Positions 7,788 to 17,419 are shown, counted from the first letter of the stretch. The stretch is DNA of 64,000 nucleotides from Saccharibacillus sp. CPCC 101409 (GCF_030518235.1 NZ_JAULSA010000004.1:124001-188000), one strand, 5' to 3'. Notes: generated by a model from the sequence alone, not told the origin. Program-made: numbers and translations.

Positions 7788-9353
7788 TCAAGCCTTCGCC
7801 GGCCCGCGGCTGCCGGCGCTCTCGCCCGAAGCCGAACTGCGCTCGCCGGAGACGGGGCTCTCGCCCGAAGCCGGTCCCGGCGCGCCGGGACTTTCGCTCT
7901 CCGACCGGCCGCCGCCGCGACGGCCGCGGGTCAGCAGGCGCCAGCCGGTCAGCAGGGCGCCGGCGACGCAGATCGAAGCGGAGACGGTGAAGACGACGTG
8001 CATGCCGGACAGGAAAATGTCCGGGCGGTCCGGGATGAGGCCGGATACGCGGTATCCGGCGCGGCCGCTCATCACGCCGAACAGCGTCGTGGTGGCGACG
8101 GCGATGCCGACGACCATGCCGAGGTTGCGGATCAGCGAGTTGACGCTGCCCGCCACGCCGAGCTGCGGACGCGGCACGGTCGACATGACGAGCGAGTTGT
8201 TCGGCGACTGGAACAGTCCGCCGCCCAGGCCGAGCAGCGCGATAAACGCGCCGACCCGCACCAGCGTGCTGCCGGCGTGCAGCGAAGCCAGGCCCGCCTG
8301 CGCGCCGACCATCAGCAGCAGACCGAGGAAGGTCAGCCATTCCGAGCCGAAGCGGTCGGACATCGCTCCGCTGAGCGGCGCGACGACGACCATGACGAGC
8401 GGATAGATCATCATCATCCAGCCGGCGTCGCGCGGGGACAGCTGGAGAATCGACTGCAAGTAGAACGGCGCGATAATGTTGTAGCAGAACATGCTCACAA
8501 ACACCAGGAAGCCGCACAGGATGCTGAGCGAGAACAGCGGATTGCGGAACAAATTCAGATTCAGCATCGGTTCGTCCCGGCGCGACTCCAGCCGCAGGAA
8601 CGCGGCGAACGCCGCGGCGGCGAAAACGAACAGCGCCAGGATGCGCCAGTCGCCGTAGCCGGCTTCCTGCCCGAACAGGATCGCCGCGATCAGCGAGACG
8701 ATAAAGCCCGCGAACAGCAGGCTGCCCGCTCCGTCGATACTTTTCTTCGATATGCGGATATCGCCGGGCAGCAGTCTGGCGCCGAGCAGGATCGCGACCA
8801 AGCCGATCGGCACGTTGATCCAGAAGATCGACTCCCAGCCGAGCGAGCTTACCATCAGGCCGCCGAGGCCCGGTCCGGCGATGCTGCCGAGCGAGACGAA
8901 CGTGCCGACAAGGCCGAGCGCTTTGCCGCGTTCGTTCGCCGGGAAGATGTCGGTTACGATGCCCTGGCTGTTCGCCATCGTCATCGACGCGCCGATCGCC
9001 TGGACGATCCGGGCCGCGATCAGCGTCGCCAGCGAACCGCTGAGTCCGCACAGCAGCGAACCGACCACGAATACGATCGTGCCGATACGGAACACGCGAA
9101 TCTTGCCGAAGATATCGCCCAGCCGGCCGAACAGCAGGATAAACGAACAGATCGCCATCAGGTAGATGCTCGATATCCACTGGGTATGGCCGAGCGGAAG
9201 ATTCAGGTCCCGCGAGATCGAAGGCAGCGCCACGTTGACGATACTGCCGTCGAGCGTGGCCATAAACGTAAACAGATTCAAAATAACCAGGATCATCCAG
9301 CGGCGCTGCTGCACCCGCGGGTCGTCCTGATACGTTTGTATATTCGCTTTCAC
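7788..9353 (-). CDS. MFS drug exporter, DHA2 (EmrB/QacA) type
   Basis: A ~521-residue transporter. I place the start at the GTG at 9353 (VKANIQTYQDD), with GGGGTG upstream, because the longer frame to 9413 would run through the -10 and operator. Fourteen helices can be counted between about residues 25 and 470. LDGSIVNVALPSI in helix 1 is the DHA2 hallmark (motif D1) and GRLGDIFGKIRVF is motif A. The C-terminal 50 residues are a Ser/Gly/Glu-rich tail. Divergent from a MarR gene and controlled by the operators between them, it probably exports an inhibitor sensed by that MarR protein. Confidence 0.92.
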   Translation of the reverse strand: MKANIQTYQDDPRVQQRRWMILVILNLFTFMATLDGSIVNVALPSISRDLNLPLGHTQWISSIYLMAICSFILLFGRLGDIFGKIRVFRIGTIVFVVGSLLCGLSGSLATLIAARIVQAIGASMTMANSQGIVTDIFPANERGKALGLVGTFVSLGSIAGPGLGGLMVSSLGWESIFWINVPIGLVAILLGARLLPGDIRISKKSIDGAGSLLFAGFIVSLIAAILFGQEAGYGDWRILALFVFAAAAFAAFLRLESRRDEPMLNLNLFRNPLFSLSILCGFLVFVSMFCYNIIAPFYLQSILQLSPRDAGWMMMIYPLVMVVVAPLSGAMSDRFGSEWLTFLGLLLMVGAQAGLASLHAGSTLVRVGAFIALLGLGGGLFQSPNNSLVMSTVPRPQLGVAGSVNSLIRNLGMVVGIAVATTTLFGVMSGRAGYRVSGLIPDRPDIFLSGMHVVFTVSASICVAGALLTGWRLLTRGRRGGGRSESESPGAPGPASGESPVSGERSSASGESAGSRGPAKA

Positions 9354-9373
9354 CCGTACACCCCGATTCTTTG

Positions 9374-9431
9374 GTTGCTTACGCAACGAATTGACTTGTC
9401 CAGTGTACGTCACTTTAGTTGCGAACGCAAC
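9374..9431. promoter_or_regulatory. Divergent MFS/marR promoters with two MarR operators
   Basis: Two 14-bp palindromes with identical arms, GTTGC-N4-GCAAC, lie at 9374-9387 and 9418-9431. The MFS promoter (minus) has -35 TTGCGT (9425-9430) and -10 TACACT (9402-9407), spacer 17. The marR promoter (plus) has -35 TTGACT (9391-9396) and -10 TTTAGT (9414-9419), spacer 17. The right palindrome overlaps the MFS -35 and the marR -10, and the left one lies just downstream of the MFS start site, so one repressor would close both. Confidence 0.75.
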
Positions 9432-9487
9432 GATTTTCCGATAATATTCAAAGGGACGAACGGAAAAAGGAAAGGAGCCCCATTCCC

Positions 9488-9904
9488 ATGAGCCCGCAAT
9501 TCCCGATCGGAAAATCGATTTCCCTGATCTACCGTCAGAACCAGAAGCGGCTGGCCCAGGCGTTCAAGCCCTACGGGCTGGGCGGCGGCGGCCATCACAG
9601 CTTTTTGAAAACGATCGTGCTCCATCCCGGCATCCGGCAGGATCGGCTGACCGCCGACCTCAAGTTCGACAAAGCGACCACCGCCCGGGCCGTGCAGCAT
9701 CTGGAGCGCGAAGGATATATCGAACGCCGCCCGGACGACAGCGACCGCCGCTCGCACCGTCTTTATCCCACGCAAAAAGGAGCCGACTTCATGCCCCGGC
9801 TCAATCGCGTGCTGTCCGATTTCAACGCCGAACTGACGCAGAATCTGGACGAAGAAGAACAGAAACAGCTGGTGGCTTTGCTGCAAAAAATTTACCGTCC
9901 GTGA
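9488..9904 (+). CDS. MarR-family transcriptional regulator
   Basis: A 138-residue winged-helix repressor starting at ATG 9488 after AAAGGAG. The recognition part is visible in LKTIVLHPGIRQDRLTADLKFDKATTARAVQHLEREGYIERRPDDSDRRSHRLYPTQKG, with the wing DDSDRRSHR characteristic of MarR proteins. N- and C-terminal helices for dimerisation flank it. The paired GTTGC-N4-GCAAC palindromes in front of it are the likely binding sites, giving autorepression and control of the divergent exporter. The inducing ligand is unknown. Confidence 0.92.
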   Translation: MSPQFPIGKSISLIYRQNQKRLAQAFKPYGLGGGGHHSFLKTIVLHPGIRQDRLTADLKFDKATTARAVQHLEREGYIERRPDDSDRRSHRLYPTQKGADFMPRLNRVLSDFNAELTQNLDEEEQKQLVALLQKIYRP

Positions 9905-9934
9905 CCTTCAGCTCAAAACGTCCGAAGCGGCGGC

Positions 9935-10330
9935 TCACCGTCCGGAACGTCTGCGGCGCGCCCGGGCGCGTCCCGAAACGACGACGACGGCGCGAAGTCC
10001 CGCGAGCACGCTCGCGATGACCAGCACAATCCAGACATATTCGAACGCCGTCCCCACGCCCTGCTGCCGGAGGTAACGTCCGCCGTACCAGATCAGCACG
10101 AAAGCGACGCCGACAGCCAGCAGAAAAGAGATCGCCACGACCGCTTTGCGTCCGGCGCCGGAACCGCGCCAGGCCGCGATGAGCGACCTGCGGTTTCTCA
10201 GCGCCGCCAGCAGCATGTAAGCGGTCAGCAGCGGCAGCGCATACGCATTGTCCAGAAGAAACAGACTGATGCCCATCAAGGCGAACAGCAGCCAGGAGAT
10301 CCAGCCGAAATGACGGTCGAAAGCTTTCAC
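9935..10330 (-). CDS. Small integral membrane protein, unknown function
   Basis: A 131-residue protein with a GTG start at 10330 and GGAGGA nine bases upstream. Four hydrophobic helices are visible: two near the N-terminus (WISWLLFALMGISLFLL, YALPLLTAYMLLAAL) and two further on (VVAISFLLAVGVAFVLIWY, YVWIVLVIASVLAGLRA). It ends in a strongly basic tail (RARARRRRSGR), which would face the cytoplasm. I recognise no family motif. It lies 35 bp upstream of no other minus-strand gene and is probably transcribed after fabV, whose stop is 35 bp away. Confidence 0.7.
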   Translation of the reverse strand: MKAFDRHFGWISWLLFALMGISLFLLDNAYALPLLTAYMLLAALRNRRSLIAAWRGSGAGRKAVVAISFLLAVGVAFVLIWYGGRYLRQQGVGTAFEYVWIVLVIASVLAGLRAVVVVSGRARARRRRSGR

Positions 10331-10365
10331 GGACGCTCCTCCTTTTTTATTGCCGAACCCGAGGC

Positions 10366-11577
10366 TCAGGATTCCTGCGCGGCCCTCAGGCTCTCTGCCG
10401 GAATATCGACCTGCGGATCGGTATCGGCTTCATAGTCGACGCCGTCCGTTTCAAAGCCGAACAGCTGGAAGAATTCCCGCCGGTAGCCTTCCAGGTCGCT
10501 CAGTTCGCGGATATTGTCCGACGAGATGCGCGCCCAGATGTCGTCCACTTCGCGCTGAACGTCTTCCCGCATCTCCCAATCGTCGATCCGGATTCGGCCC
10601 TGTTCGTCCACCGGCACTGCTCCGCCGCCGTACAGGCGCTCCGCGAACAAGCGGTACGTCTGCTCGATGCAGCCTTCGTGCAGTCCTTTTTCCTTCATGA
10701 TCTTGTACAAAACGGAGACGTACAGCGGCACGACCGGGATTGCGGAGCTCGACTGCGTGACCAGCGCTTTGCTGACCGAAACGAAAGCCCGGCCGCCGGA
10801 AGGTTCCAGCTGTCCGCCGATGCGCAGCGCCGAGGCTTCCAGATCGTCTTTGGCCCGGCCGATCGAGCCTTCGCGGTAGATCGGCTGCGTCAAATCCGGG
10901 CCGATATACGAATACGCGATCGTCGTCGCGCCTTCGGCCAGTACGCCGCCTGCGCGCAGCGCGTCGATCCAGAGCCGCCAGTCTTCGCCGCCCATGACTT
11001 TGACCGTGTGGGCGATCTCCGCCTCCGAAGCCGGTTCGAGCGTGACTTCACTCACTTCGCCGGTATGGAAATTGACGGTCTTGTTCGTATAGGATTCGCC
11101 GATCGGCTTCAAGACGGAATGGGCCGTTTCGCCCGTCCGCGGGTCGGTCCGGCGGGACGAAGCGACGCTGTACACAACCAGATCGACCGAGCCCAGTTGT
11201 TCGCGGATCGTTTCGACCGTTTTCGCTTTGGTCTCGTCCGAGAAAGCGTCGCCGGTCACGCTGAACGACTTTAACCCCGCGGCTTCGGCTTCTTGTTCAA
11301 AAGCGGCGGAATTGTACCAGCCCGCCGACGCGGTGCGCGTCTCGCTGCTGCGGCTCGGCCGGTATACGCCGACCGTCGCCGCGCCCGCGCCGAAAGCGGC
11401 CGCGATCCGCGCGGCCAGGCCGTAGCCGGTGGATGCGCCGATTACCAGCACGTTCTTGGGACCTTCGATACGGGGATTGCCCGTTACATAGTCGATCTGC
11501 CGCCGCACCTGCGCGGCGCAGCCGGACGGATGCGCGGTCGTGCAGATAAAGCCGCGCGTTCTCGGTTTGATTATCAT
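10366..11577 (-). CDS. fabV: Enoyl-[acyl-carrier-protein] reductase FabV
   Basis: A 403-residue NADH-dependent enoyl-ACP (trans-2-enoyl-CoA) reductase of the long FabV class, which performs the last reduction of fatty-acid elongation in the cytoplasm. The N-terminus MIIKPRTRGFICTTAHPSGC and the nucleotide-binding VLVIGASTGYGLAARIAAAFG are typical. The catalytic pair appears as Tyr-x8-Lys in YREGSIGRAK near residue 235-245. The C-terminal FQLFGFETDGVDYEAD is also family-specific. FabV enzymes are known to be insensitive to triclosan. The start ATG has GAGGG upstream. It is followed by the small membrane protein gene on the same strand. Confidence 0.95.
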   Translation of the reverse strand: MIIKPRTRGFICTTAHPSGCAAQVRRQIDYVTGNPRIEGPKNVLVIGASTGYGLAARIAAAFGAGAATVGVYRPSRSSETRTASAGWYNSAAFEQEAEAAGLKSFSVTGDAFSDETKAKTVETIREQLGSVDLVVYSVASSRRTDPRTGETAHSVLKPIGESYTNKTVNFHTGEVSEVTLEPASEAEIAHTVKVMGGEDWRLWIDALRAGGVLAEGATTIAYSYIGPDLTQPIYREGSIGRAKDDLEASALRIGGQLEPSGGRAFVSVSKALVTQSSSAIPVVPLYVSVLYKIMKEKGLHEGCIEQTYRLFAERLYGGGAVPVDEQGRIRIDDWEMREDVQREVDDIWARISSDNIRELSDLEGYRREFFQLFGFETDGVDYEADTDPQVDIPAESLRAAQES

Positions 11578-11700
11578 GGATGGATGTCCCTCGCTTTTCT
11601 ATTCTTCTTGTCGCGGTGTCGTACCTGCATTTGTTTTATAGTGTAACAATATTTTCGAATTTAGGCACTCTTCATGCTTGTTAAGTCCTTGCGCAAAATC

Positions 11701-11742
11701 AAAAAAAGGCAGAGACTGAGCTCGTTAGAGCTTCGTCCCCGC
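11701..11742 (-). terminator. Terminator of the chemoreceptor gene at 11828
   Basis: On the minus strand a stem with GGC, GAC and GCTC blocks pairs around a TAAC loop and is followed by a run of T (plus-strand A run 11701-11706). It lies 86 bp after the stop at 11828. Confidence 0.65.
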
Positions 11743-11827
11743 CTGCGTTTATCCTGCTTTCAATCGATCTTACAATCGCTTTTGAACACATCCCAACCTG
11801 CTTTGACGCTTACCGCGCCGCTTCCGC

Positions 11828-13213
11828 TCAGGCAATACTCGGCGCGGCGGATTGGGCGGAAACGGACGATGCCGAACCGGTCTGCAAGCGAGGCGCCGGC
11901 TCCGCGGAGGACTGTTCGTTCTCAAACCGGAAGCGCTCCACCAGATCTTTCAACCGTCCCGAACTGATTCCGACACGCTGGGCCTGGGCGGCCACCTGGT
12001 CCGCCACTTCCATCACGCCGGACGTGCGGGTAAAGATCGTTTCCACGCCTTCGGCCGCTTCGCTGTTGGCGGCGGCGATTTCGCCGATCGCTTTGGCCAG
12101 ATTCTGTACCGATGCGCTGAGCTGTTCGCTCGTTGCGCTGAAATCGGCCACCATGTTCTCGATATACAGCGCGTCCTGCATGTAAGAGCCCGCGTTTTCC
12201 TGCATCATCTCGTAGTCGGCGGCAATTTCTTTGGTCATCAGACCCAGCAGCCGGCTGGAATAGCTCTGGAGATTGTCGACCGAGCCGACCACCGTTTCCG
12301 TAACGGTCCGGATCTGCTCGACCGAATTCTTCGAAGCGTCGGCGAGTTTGCGGATTTCGTCGGCGACGACCGCGAAACCCTTGCCCGCTTCGCCCGCTCT
12401 CGCCGCTTCGATCGAAGCGTTGAGCGCCAGCAGGTTGGTCTGCTGCGCCACCTGGAGGATCGAATCCGCCAGGGCGCGAATCATGCCCACGGAATGCGAT
12501 TCTTCAAGCGCGCGCGCCAGGCCTTCCCGGACTTCTTCGTAGACAGCCGTCGTCTTCTCCATCGATTCCGCCAGGTTGTCCTGGATCTGCATCGCGCGCG
12601 TGCTGACCTGACCCGCCTGCTCCGTGCCTTCCGCGGCGCGTGCGGCGATCGAAGCGACGGCGCGTTCGAATTCCTGCGTCGCGGCATCCATCTCCTGGGC
12701 CGTCGCCGCAGTCTGCTGCATGCCCGCCGACATCTGCTCGGTCGTAGCCGATACGCCGCGCAGCGCTTCTTCCATGCGTCCGAAGTGCACGCGGGCCATG
12801 CCCGACGACTCGCCGATGCCTTCCGCTTCCACCGATACGGCCGACAGCAGCGTTTTGGACGAACCGTGCATGCGGTCTACCGCCTGTGCCAGCATGCCGA
12901 CTTCGTCGCCCCGCCGCAGGTACTTTTCAGGCAGGCGATCCGTGAAGTCCCCGGCCGTCATCCGGTCGAGCTGCGCCGCCGAAGCTTGAATCGGCTTGAC
13001 AATCCCACGTACAATAAAGAACAGCAGAATAAAAGAAACGACGAATCCGAACAGCGAAATGATTCCGGGACCGATATGCATAAAGTTGGCGCGCTGCACA
13101 AACTCGCTCATCAGCACAAAGTTGAGCAGCGTGGGCAGCAGCATACCGACAACCGCTGTCGCCAGCACGCGTGCCAGCAGGCTTCCGGTCCATATTTTTA
13201 AACGATTTCTCAT
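11828..13213 (-). CDS. Methyl-accepting chemotaxis protein with minimal sensor region
   Basis: A 461-residue chemoreceptor. Two membrane helices lie near residues 12-30 and 47-70 with only about 15 residues between them, so there is essentially no extracytoplasmic ligand domain. HAMP follows (about 70-125), then the long signalling coiled coil with the conserved tip [30 protein letters not shown] near 250-280. It signals to CheA/CheW at the membrane. With so small an outer part it may sense membrane state or a cytoplasmic cue (inference). The start ATG has AGGTG upstream. A good -10 (TATAAT, minus, 13357-13362) lies about 145 bp upstream. Confidence 0.93.
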   Translation of the reverse strand: MRNRLKIWTGSLLARVLATAVVGMLLPTLLNFVLMSEFVQRANFMHIGPGIISLFGFVVSFILLFFIVRGIVKPIQASAAQLDRMTAGDFTDRLPEKYLRRGDEVGMLAQAVDRMHGSSKTLLSAVSVEAEGIGESSGMARVHFGRMEEALRGVSATTEQMSAGMQQTAATAQEMDAATQEFERAVASIAARAAEGTEQAGQVSTRAMQIQDNLAESMEKTTAVYEEVREGLARALEESHSVGMIRALADSILQVAQQTNLLALNASIEAARAGEAGKGFAVVADEIRKLADASKNSVEQIRTVTETVVGSVDNLQSYSSRLLGLMTKEIAADYEMMQENAGSYMQDALYIENMVADFSATSEQLSASVQNLAKAIGEIAAANSEAAEGVETIFTRTSGVMEVADQVAAQAQRVGISSGRLKDLVERFRFENEQSSAEPAPRLQTGSASSVSAQSAAPSIA

Positions 13214-13499
13214 CTTTTTTGCACCTCGTTTGTTAAGATTGGAGAGTAAAACAAACTTTTGGCCCGCTTCAAAAGAAAAACTCTGTTTTTATTTCTTTAT
13301 GTAGGCATTTTTATCTACGCCAGGGCTTTAGGTCTAGTCCTTACTATCCATTAGTTATTATATCCTAGTTAGCTAGCAATTAAACAGCCTTTCCTAACCA
13401 TTTTGCGAAGTTTTACATTTCTATTCATTCCACTCTACGATTCCACGATCGGCAGCGGGGCTTTCGGGCCGGCGTTCGTTCGATCGGAAGGAGATTTTC
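13214..13499. other. AT-rich divergent intergenic region
   Basis: The region contains a minus-strand -10 TATAAT (13357-13362) for the chemoreceptor and leaves it a ~140-nt leader. I looked for a cyclic-di-GMP riboswitch in that leader and did not find the conserved core. On the plus side only AAGGAG before the SMI1/KNR4 gene stands out. Confidence 0.4.
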
Positions 13500-15059
13500 A
13501 TGACATCAGGCAGCATCACACGAGAGCAGTTCGCAGACTGGATGAAGAGCTGGAAGCGGCTGATCCACAAGATCAGCGGCGCGGGAGCGGGCACATCGGC
13601 CGGCATCCTCGCGCATCATTCTTACGAACCCGAACGCAATTTGAGACAAACCGAAGAACGGCTGGGCGCTTCCCTTCCCGAAGATTTCCGGGACCTGGTG
13701 CGCTGCGGCGCGTTCGCGGCCACAATAAACTGGCGCATCCCGACCGAGCTGCTGAGTCCTTTCGGCCAGAGCGAAGGCGATCTCGGCTGGGATATCGACA
13801 CGCTGAATTTCCCCGATCTGTTCGGCGAAGACGGCGAGGAACATCCGCAGCTGCGCTACCTTGCGTTTCACGAAGGCGGCAGCGGCGACAGGCTTATGCT
13901 GGACCTGGAAGGCCCGACCGATTCGGCCGTGGTCTTCTGGTCCCACGAAGAAAACGCATTCCGCCCGCTCGCGCCTTCCCTGCCGCAGTTTCTGGAACGG
14001 ATTACGCGGCTCGGCCTGGTCGGAACCCATGCCGGGGCTTACGAGCCGTTTATCGGCGAAGACGGTCTGGACCCCGACGGCCCCAATGCCCGGAGCTGGC
14101 TCGGCTGGTTGAAGGACTTTACGGAGTTCGACTGGGAAAAAGCGAAACAGGAACTTCCGCTGGCGATCCGGCTGTTCGAGATGCGCGCGACAAACGATGC
14201 GCGGCAGCAAAAAATCGGCTCGCTGCTGACCGAGCTGTATCCGGTCGCGGATATTATTCCGGAATGGCTGCGCCGCAACGAAGCGGAGACGATTCCTTCC
14301 TATCGCCGCGAGCGGCTGAAGCTGATCGGCGACGCCCTGCGCGGCGAAGCGGCCGATTGGGTCCGCTCGCTGTGGGACGGCCGGACGCCGTCGGCCTCCG
14401 GCGCGGAATCTCCCGGCGGCTCGCTGCCGGGTCTGGACGACGGCGTGCTGCATTATTTGGCCGCCGTGTGTCTTCCGGAAGAAGAAGGACTTCCGCTGGT
14501 GCTGCGCGAACTCGAACGGCAGCGGCGCGAAGATACCGGACCGCAAGCCGAAGTGAAATCCGGAACAAAGTCCGGAAGCGGTCCCGAAGCGCAGCTTCCG
14601 GCGGACTCTGCCGCCGGATCGGCGCCGGAAACGGAAGCGCGATCCGAAGCGGACAATCGGGCGAAGCCCGATTCCGGGCGGCTGGCTCCGCCGACGCATT
14701 CGCTGTCGCCGTTCCACAGCCGGCGCGTCATCCCGTGGATGGAGCCGCGCGTCGCGTTCCCTTACGGCGGCTGGGACACCCTGCTGGCCGCCTCCCGGCC
14801 GCAGGCGGAAGACCTGCTGCGCTGGCTGCGCGGCCGCGACGCGCTGCGCATGACCGCCGTCTCCGCGATCGGCCTGCTGCCGCCGGCGGAACGCGCCGCC
14901 CTGTTCGCCGGAAGCGTCGGCGAACGGCAGCGCCTCGATGCGCTGCGCCTGCTGCGCGGCCTGCACGGGCACGCCGTGCTGCGCAAAGAAAAAGCGGCGA
15001 TCGCCGAAGCCGTCGCCGCTCTCGAAGAAGCCGGGGCCCGGCCTCCCCGGCCGCAGTAA
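13500..15059 (+). CDS. SMI1/KNR4 (SUKH) domain protein
   Basis: A 519-residue protein, ATG at 13500 preceded by AAGGAG. Residues about 35-180 have the SUKH signature: an N-terminal segment LRQTEERLGASLPEDFRDLVRCG, a middle RYLAFHEGGSGDRLMLDLEG and VVFWSHEENAF. SUKH proteins are often immunity proteins against contact-dependent or secreted nuclease toxins, but many are housekeeping adaptors. The remaining ~330 residues match nothing I know. They include a low-complexity acidic insert (about 345-395, KSGSGPEAQ... ETEARSEADNRA) and a C-terminal helical part. No toxin gene is adjacent. Function beyond the fold is not assigned. Confidence 0.8.
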   Translation: MTSGSITREQFADWMKSWKRLIHKISGAGAGTSAGILAHHSYEPERNLRQTEERLGASLPEDFRDLVRCGAFAATINWRIPTELLSPFGQSEGDLGWDIDTLNFPDLFGEDGEEHPQLRYLAFHEGGSGDRLMLDLEGPTDSAVVFWSHEENAFRPLAPSLPQFLERITRLGLVGTHAGAYEPFIGEDGLDPDGPNARSWLGWLKDFTEFDWEKAKQELPLAIRLFEMRATNDARQQKIGSLLTELYPVADIIPEWLRRNEAETIPSYRRERLKLIGDALRGEAADWVRSLWDGRTPSASGAESPGGSLPGLDDGVLHYLAAVCLPEEEGLPLVLRELERQRREDTGPQAEVKSGTKSGSGPEAQLPADSAAGSAPETEARSEADNRAKPDSGRLAPPTHSLSPFHSRRVIPWMEPRVAFPYGGWDTLLAASRPQAEDLLRWLRGRDALRMTAVSAIGLLPPAERAALFAGSVGERQRLDALRLLRGLHGHAVLRKEKAAIAEAVAALEEAGARPPRPQ

Positions 15060-15090
15060 CCGCTGCCTGTTTCAGGCGGCGGCTTTTTTT
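15060..15090 (+). terminator. Terminator of the SMI1/KNR4 gene
   Basis: The stem CCGCTGCCTG / CAGGCGGCGG with a TTT loop is followed by seven T, immediately after the stop codon. Confidence 0.9.
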
Positions 15091-15217
15091 CGCCCGCCCG
15101 CGCCCGGCGCCCGGGACGGCGCAATACGCTTTTTCCCTCGGCGTCGGCGGATCGAGGGAAAAAGCGCCCTCTCGGCGCGCTCTGCCGATCCGTGTTCGTC
15201 TCGGTGGACAGCCTGCC

Positions 15218-15406
15218 TTACGTTGACAAAAAGGCAGCGTAGAAGCAAAAAAGAAAGCTTTTATATAGATACATTGCTTTTTATGCAACGTAGAGCAGGA
15301 TAAACAGCGGATTTCCGGCCAATCAACTCTCTACGTTGACATAAAAGCAACCCAGCTCGCAGTTCGGCTTTTTTATACGCTGTACATTGCTTTTTCGGCA
15401 ACGCAG
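15218..15406. repeat. Four-palindrome intergenic element, copy C
   Basis: Units start at 15218, 15269, 15331 and 15382 (spacings 51, 62, 51). The central spacer holds CGGATTTCCGGC (15308-15319), the reverse complement of the copy B core, and its third spacer resembles copy B's first spacer in reverse. It lies between convergent genes. Apart from this element and the terminator, 15060-15477 shows nothing further. Confidence 0.88.
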
Positions 15407-15477
15407 CCCAAGCTGCTTTGCTTGTAAAAAGAACCGGGCTTGATCCGCGCTTCCCTTCCCGGCCCGTTCTCCGCTTC

Positions 15478-17163
15478 TTACACCTTGAAGCGCGACACCA
15501 GCGTTTGCAGCTCGTCGGCCAATTCGTTCAGCGACGAAGCGCCGTGGAGCATTTCTTCGCCGGCGGCCAGCTGTTCTTCGGTCGCCGCCGCGATCTCCTG
15601 CGTGCCGCCGGAAATCTCCCGGCTGCCTGCGCTGATCTCGTCCATCGAGCCGGATACCCCGGCGAAGCCTTCGTGCACGCGCTCCGTCGAATCGGCCATC
15701 TCGCCGGTCCGTTCCGAGACGATTTCGACCGCCGCCAGAATGCCGTCGAACTGCTCCGCGCCCCGGCGGGATACGGCCGCGCCTTCTTCCACCCGGCTTT
15801 TCACTTCCCGCATCGTTTCCAGCGCCGCGTGCGTATCGCTTTGAATGCCCGCGACCAGCTCGCGGATGCCGCGCGTCGAATCCGAAGACTGGTCCGCCAG
15901 CTTCTTCACTTCGCCCGCGACCACGGTAAAGCCCCGGCCGTATTCGCCGGCGCGCGCCGCTTCGATGGAAGCGTTGAGCGACAGCAGATTGGTCTGGGCG
16001 GAAATCTCGTTAATCAGCGCGGTAATCGCGTCGATTTCTTTGGCGCGATTCGCCAGCTGCTGGATATGTCCGTCCGCTTCGCCCACCGCCGCGCCGATAA
16101 AGCTCATCTGCTCGTCGATCTGCCGCACCGCGCGTCCGCCGTCTTCCGCCTGCTCCATCATCCGGCGCGACACGCTCGCGACTTCCGAAGTCGAAGCGGC
16201 GATCTCGGTAATCCGCCGCAGATTATCGTGCGTCGAAGCCGCTCCGCCGTCGACGATCCTCGCCTGCTCGCCCGAACGTTCGGCGATCTGCTGCATGGAC
16301 ACGGCTACCTGCTGCGAGGTCGCTTTGGACTGTTCGGCGCTCGCCGAGAATTGTTCCGACGCCGAAGCCAGATGCTGCGACGCGTCCCCGATCTGCTTCA
16401 TCATTTCGCGCAGCGAACCGACAAAGCGGTTGAAACCGCCCGCCAGTTCGCCGAACTCGTCTTTCTGGCGCAGCTCTATGCTGCGGGTCAGATCCGCGTC
16501 GCCTTCGGCGATTTCGTTCATCTGCCGGTTCAGCAGCCGAAGCGGCTTCAGGATCGAGCGCAGCAGCCAGAATCCGAGGGCAAGGCCGACCGCGACCGAA
16601 GTCAGGATGCCGTAGAACAGAATATTCTGGTTGACCCGCGCTTCCTGCCGGTTTGCGTTTTTGAGCGCCGCCACTTCGGTTTCCAGCCGTTCGACGAATT
16701 CGTTGACCGCCGGATCGACCTGCTGTTTGCGCAGAGTGCGCTCTTCGCCGAAATGCAGATTTGTCGCTTCTTGCGTTTTGCCTTCGCCGACCAGTTGAAC
16801 GACCTGACTGTTCAGCGCGATCAGCTCGTCCAGCTCCCCGCCGATTTTTTGCAGCGATTCCAGATCGGCTCCCTGAAGAACCGCTTCCTCGCTTTTCAGC
16901 AGTTCGAGGATTTCCGCCGACTTCGCCGACATGCCGTCCGCGAATTCCGTATCTTTCGTCAGCAGATAACCGCGTTCGTCGTTGGACAATCCGGTCATGC
17001 GGTATTGAAGCTGCTTCAGGAATTTTTGCGTTTCCAGCTTGGCTTCGAGTTTGTCGCTGTTCACCAGACTTTTTTCGATCGCGACCAGCGACTGGGCGCC
17101 GCTGCCGATCAGCACCGCCACCAGCATCAAAATAATGGCGAACAGCTTCGTTTTTACTTTCAT
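15478..17163 (-). CDS. Methyl-accepting chemotaxis protein with four-helix-bundle sensor
   Basis: A 561-residue chemoreceptor. Helix 1 is residues 7-28. The extracytoplasmic part, about 30-180, is all-helical with Gln/Leu-rich repeats and [13 protein letters not shown], which resembles CHASE3 or HBM four-helix-bundle sensors. Helix 2 ([16 protein letters not shown]) is near 190-210 and is followed by HAMP and the signalling domain with [31 protein letters not shown]. It works at the membrane with CheA/CheW. A SigD-type promoter lies upstream at 17247-17272, which fits regulation with flagellar genes. The ligand is unknown. Confidence 0.94.
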   Translation of the reverse strand: MKVKTKLFAIILMLVAVLIGSGAQSLVAIEKSLVNSDKLEAKLETQKFLKQLQYRMTGLSNDERGYLLTKDTEFADGMSAKSAEILELLKSEEAVLQGADLESLQKIGGELDELIALNSQVVQLVGEGKTQEATNLHFGEERTLRKQQVDPAVNEFVERLETEVAALKNANRQEARVNQNILFYGILTSVAVGLALGFWLLRSILKPLRLLNRQMNEIAEGDADLTRSIELRQKDEFGELAGGFNRFVGSLREMMKQIGDASQHLASASEQFSASAEQSKATSQQVAVSMQQIAERSGEQARIVDGGAASTHDNLRRITEIAASTSEVASVSRRMMEQAEDGGRAVRQIDEQMSFIGAAVGEADGHIQQLANRAKEIDAITALINEISAQTNLLSLNASIEAARAGEYGRGFTVVAGEVKKLADQSSDSTRGIRELVAGIQSDTHAALETMREVKSRVEEGAAVSRRGAEQFDGILAAVEIVSERTGEMADSTERVHEGFAGVSGSMDEISAGSREISGGTQEIAAATEEQLAAGEEMLHGASSLNELADELQTLVSRFKV

Positions 17164-17246
17164 AGGTCATCCTGCTTTCCCGGTCGATTTAGGTTTTCTT
17201 TTAATTCCGGCCTTCAATTCAATTGCTCGCAAACTATCTATCCATT

Positions 17247-17272
17247 ATTATCGGTCAGTTTGTCGTTTTTTT
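17247..17272 (-). promoter_or_regulatory. SigD (sigma-28) type promoter of the chemoreceptor gene
   Basis: On the minus strand TAAA (17269-17272) is followed after 14 bp by ACCGATAA (17247-17254), against the consensus TAAA-N15-GCCGATAA. It lies 83 bp upstream of the ATG at 17163. Confidence 0.65.
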
Positions 17273-17390
17273 AAATTATTTGTCGAAATTTTTTTCTGTT
17301 AAACCAAGTTATATACTCGGAAAAATAAGAAAAGAACGTTAATCCGCCCGCATAAGCGGATATTCGGCCGTTTTCGGCCTGTAAGTTCGT

Positions 17391-17419
17391 TTGACGTTCC
17401 CCGGCGAAAGTGATAGTTT
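17391..17419 (+). promoter_or_regulatory. SigA promoter of the amidohydrolase gene
   Basis: A -35 TTGACG (17391-17396) and -10 TAGTTT (17414-17419) are 17 bp apart, about 70 bp before the ATG. Two small inverted repeats just upstream (17344-17380) are unexplained. Nothing else is seen in 17273-17390. Confidence 0.5.

Noticed and set aside
13214..13356. Cyclic-di-GMP riboswitch in the leader of the chemoreceptor gene
   Set aside because: The leader is long and AT-rich, but the conserved GEMM core and its receptor were not found.
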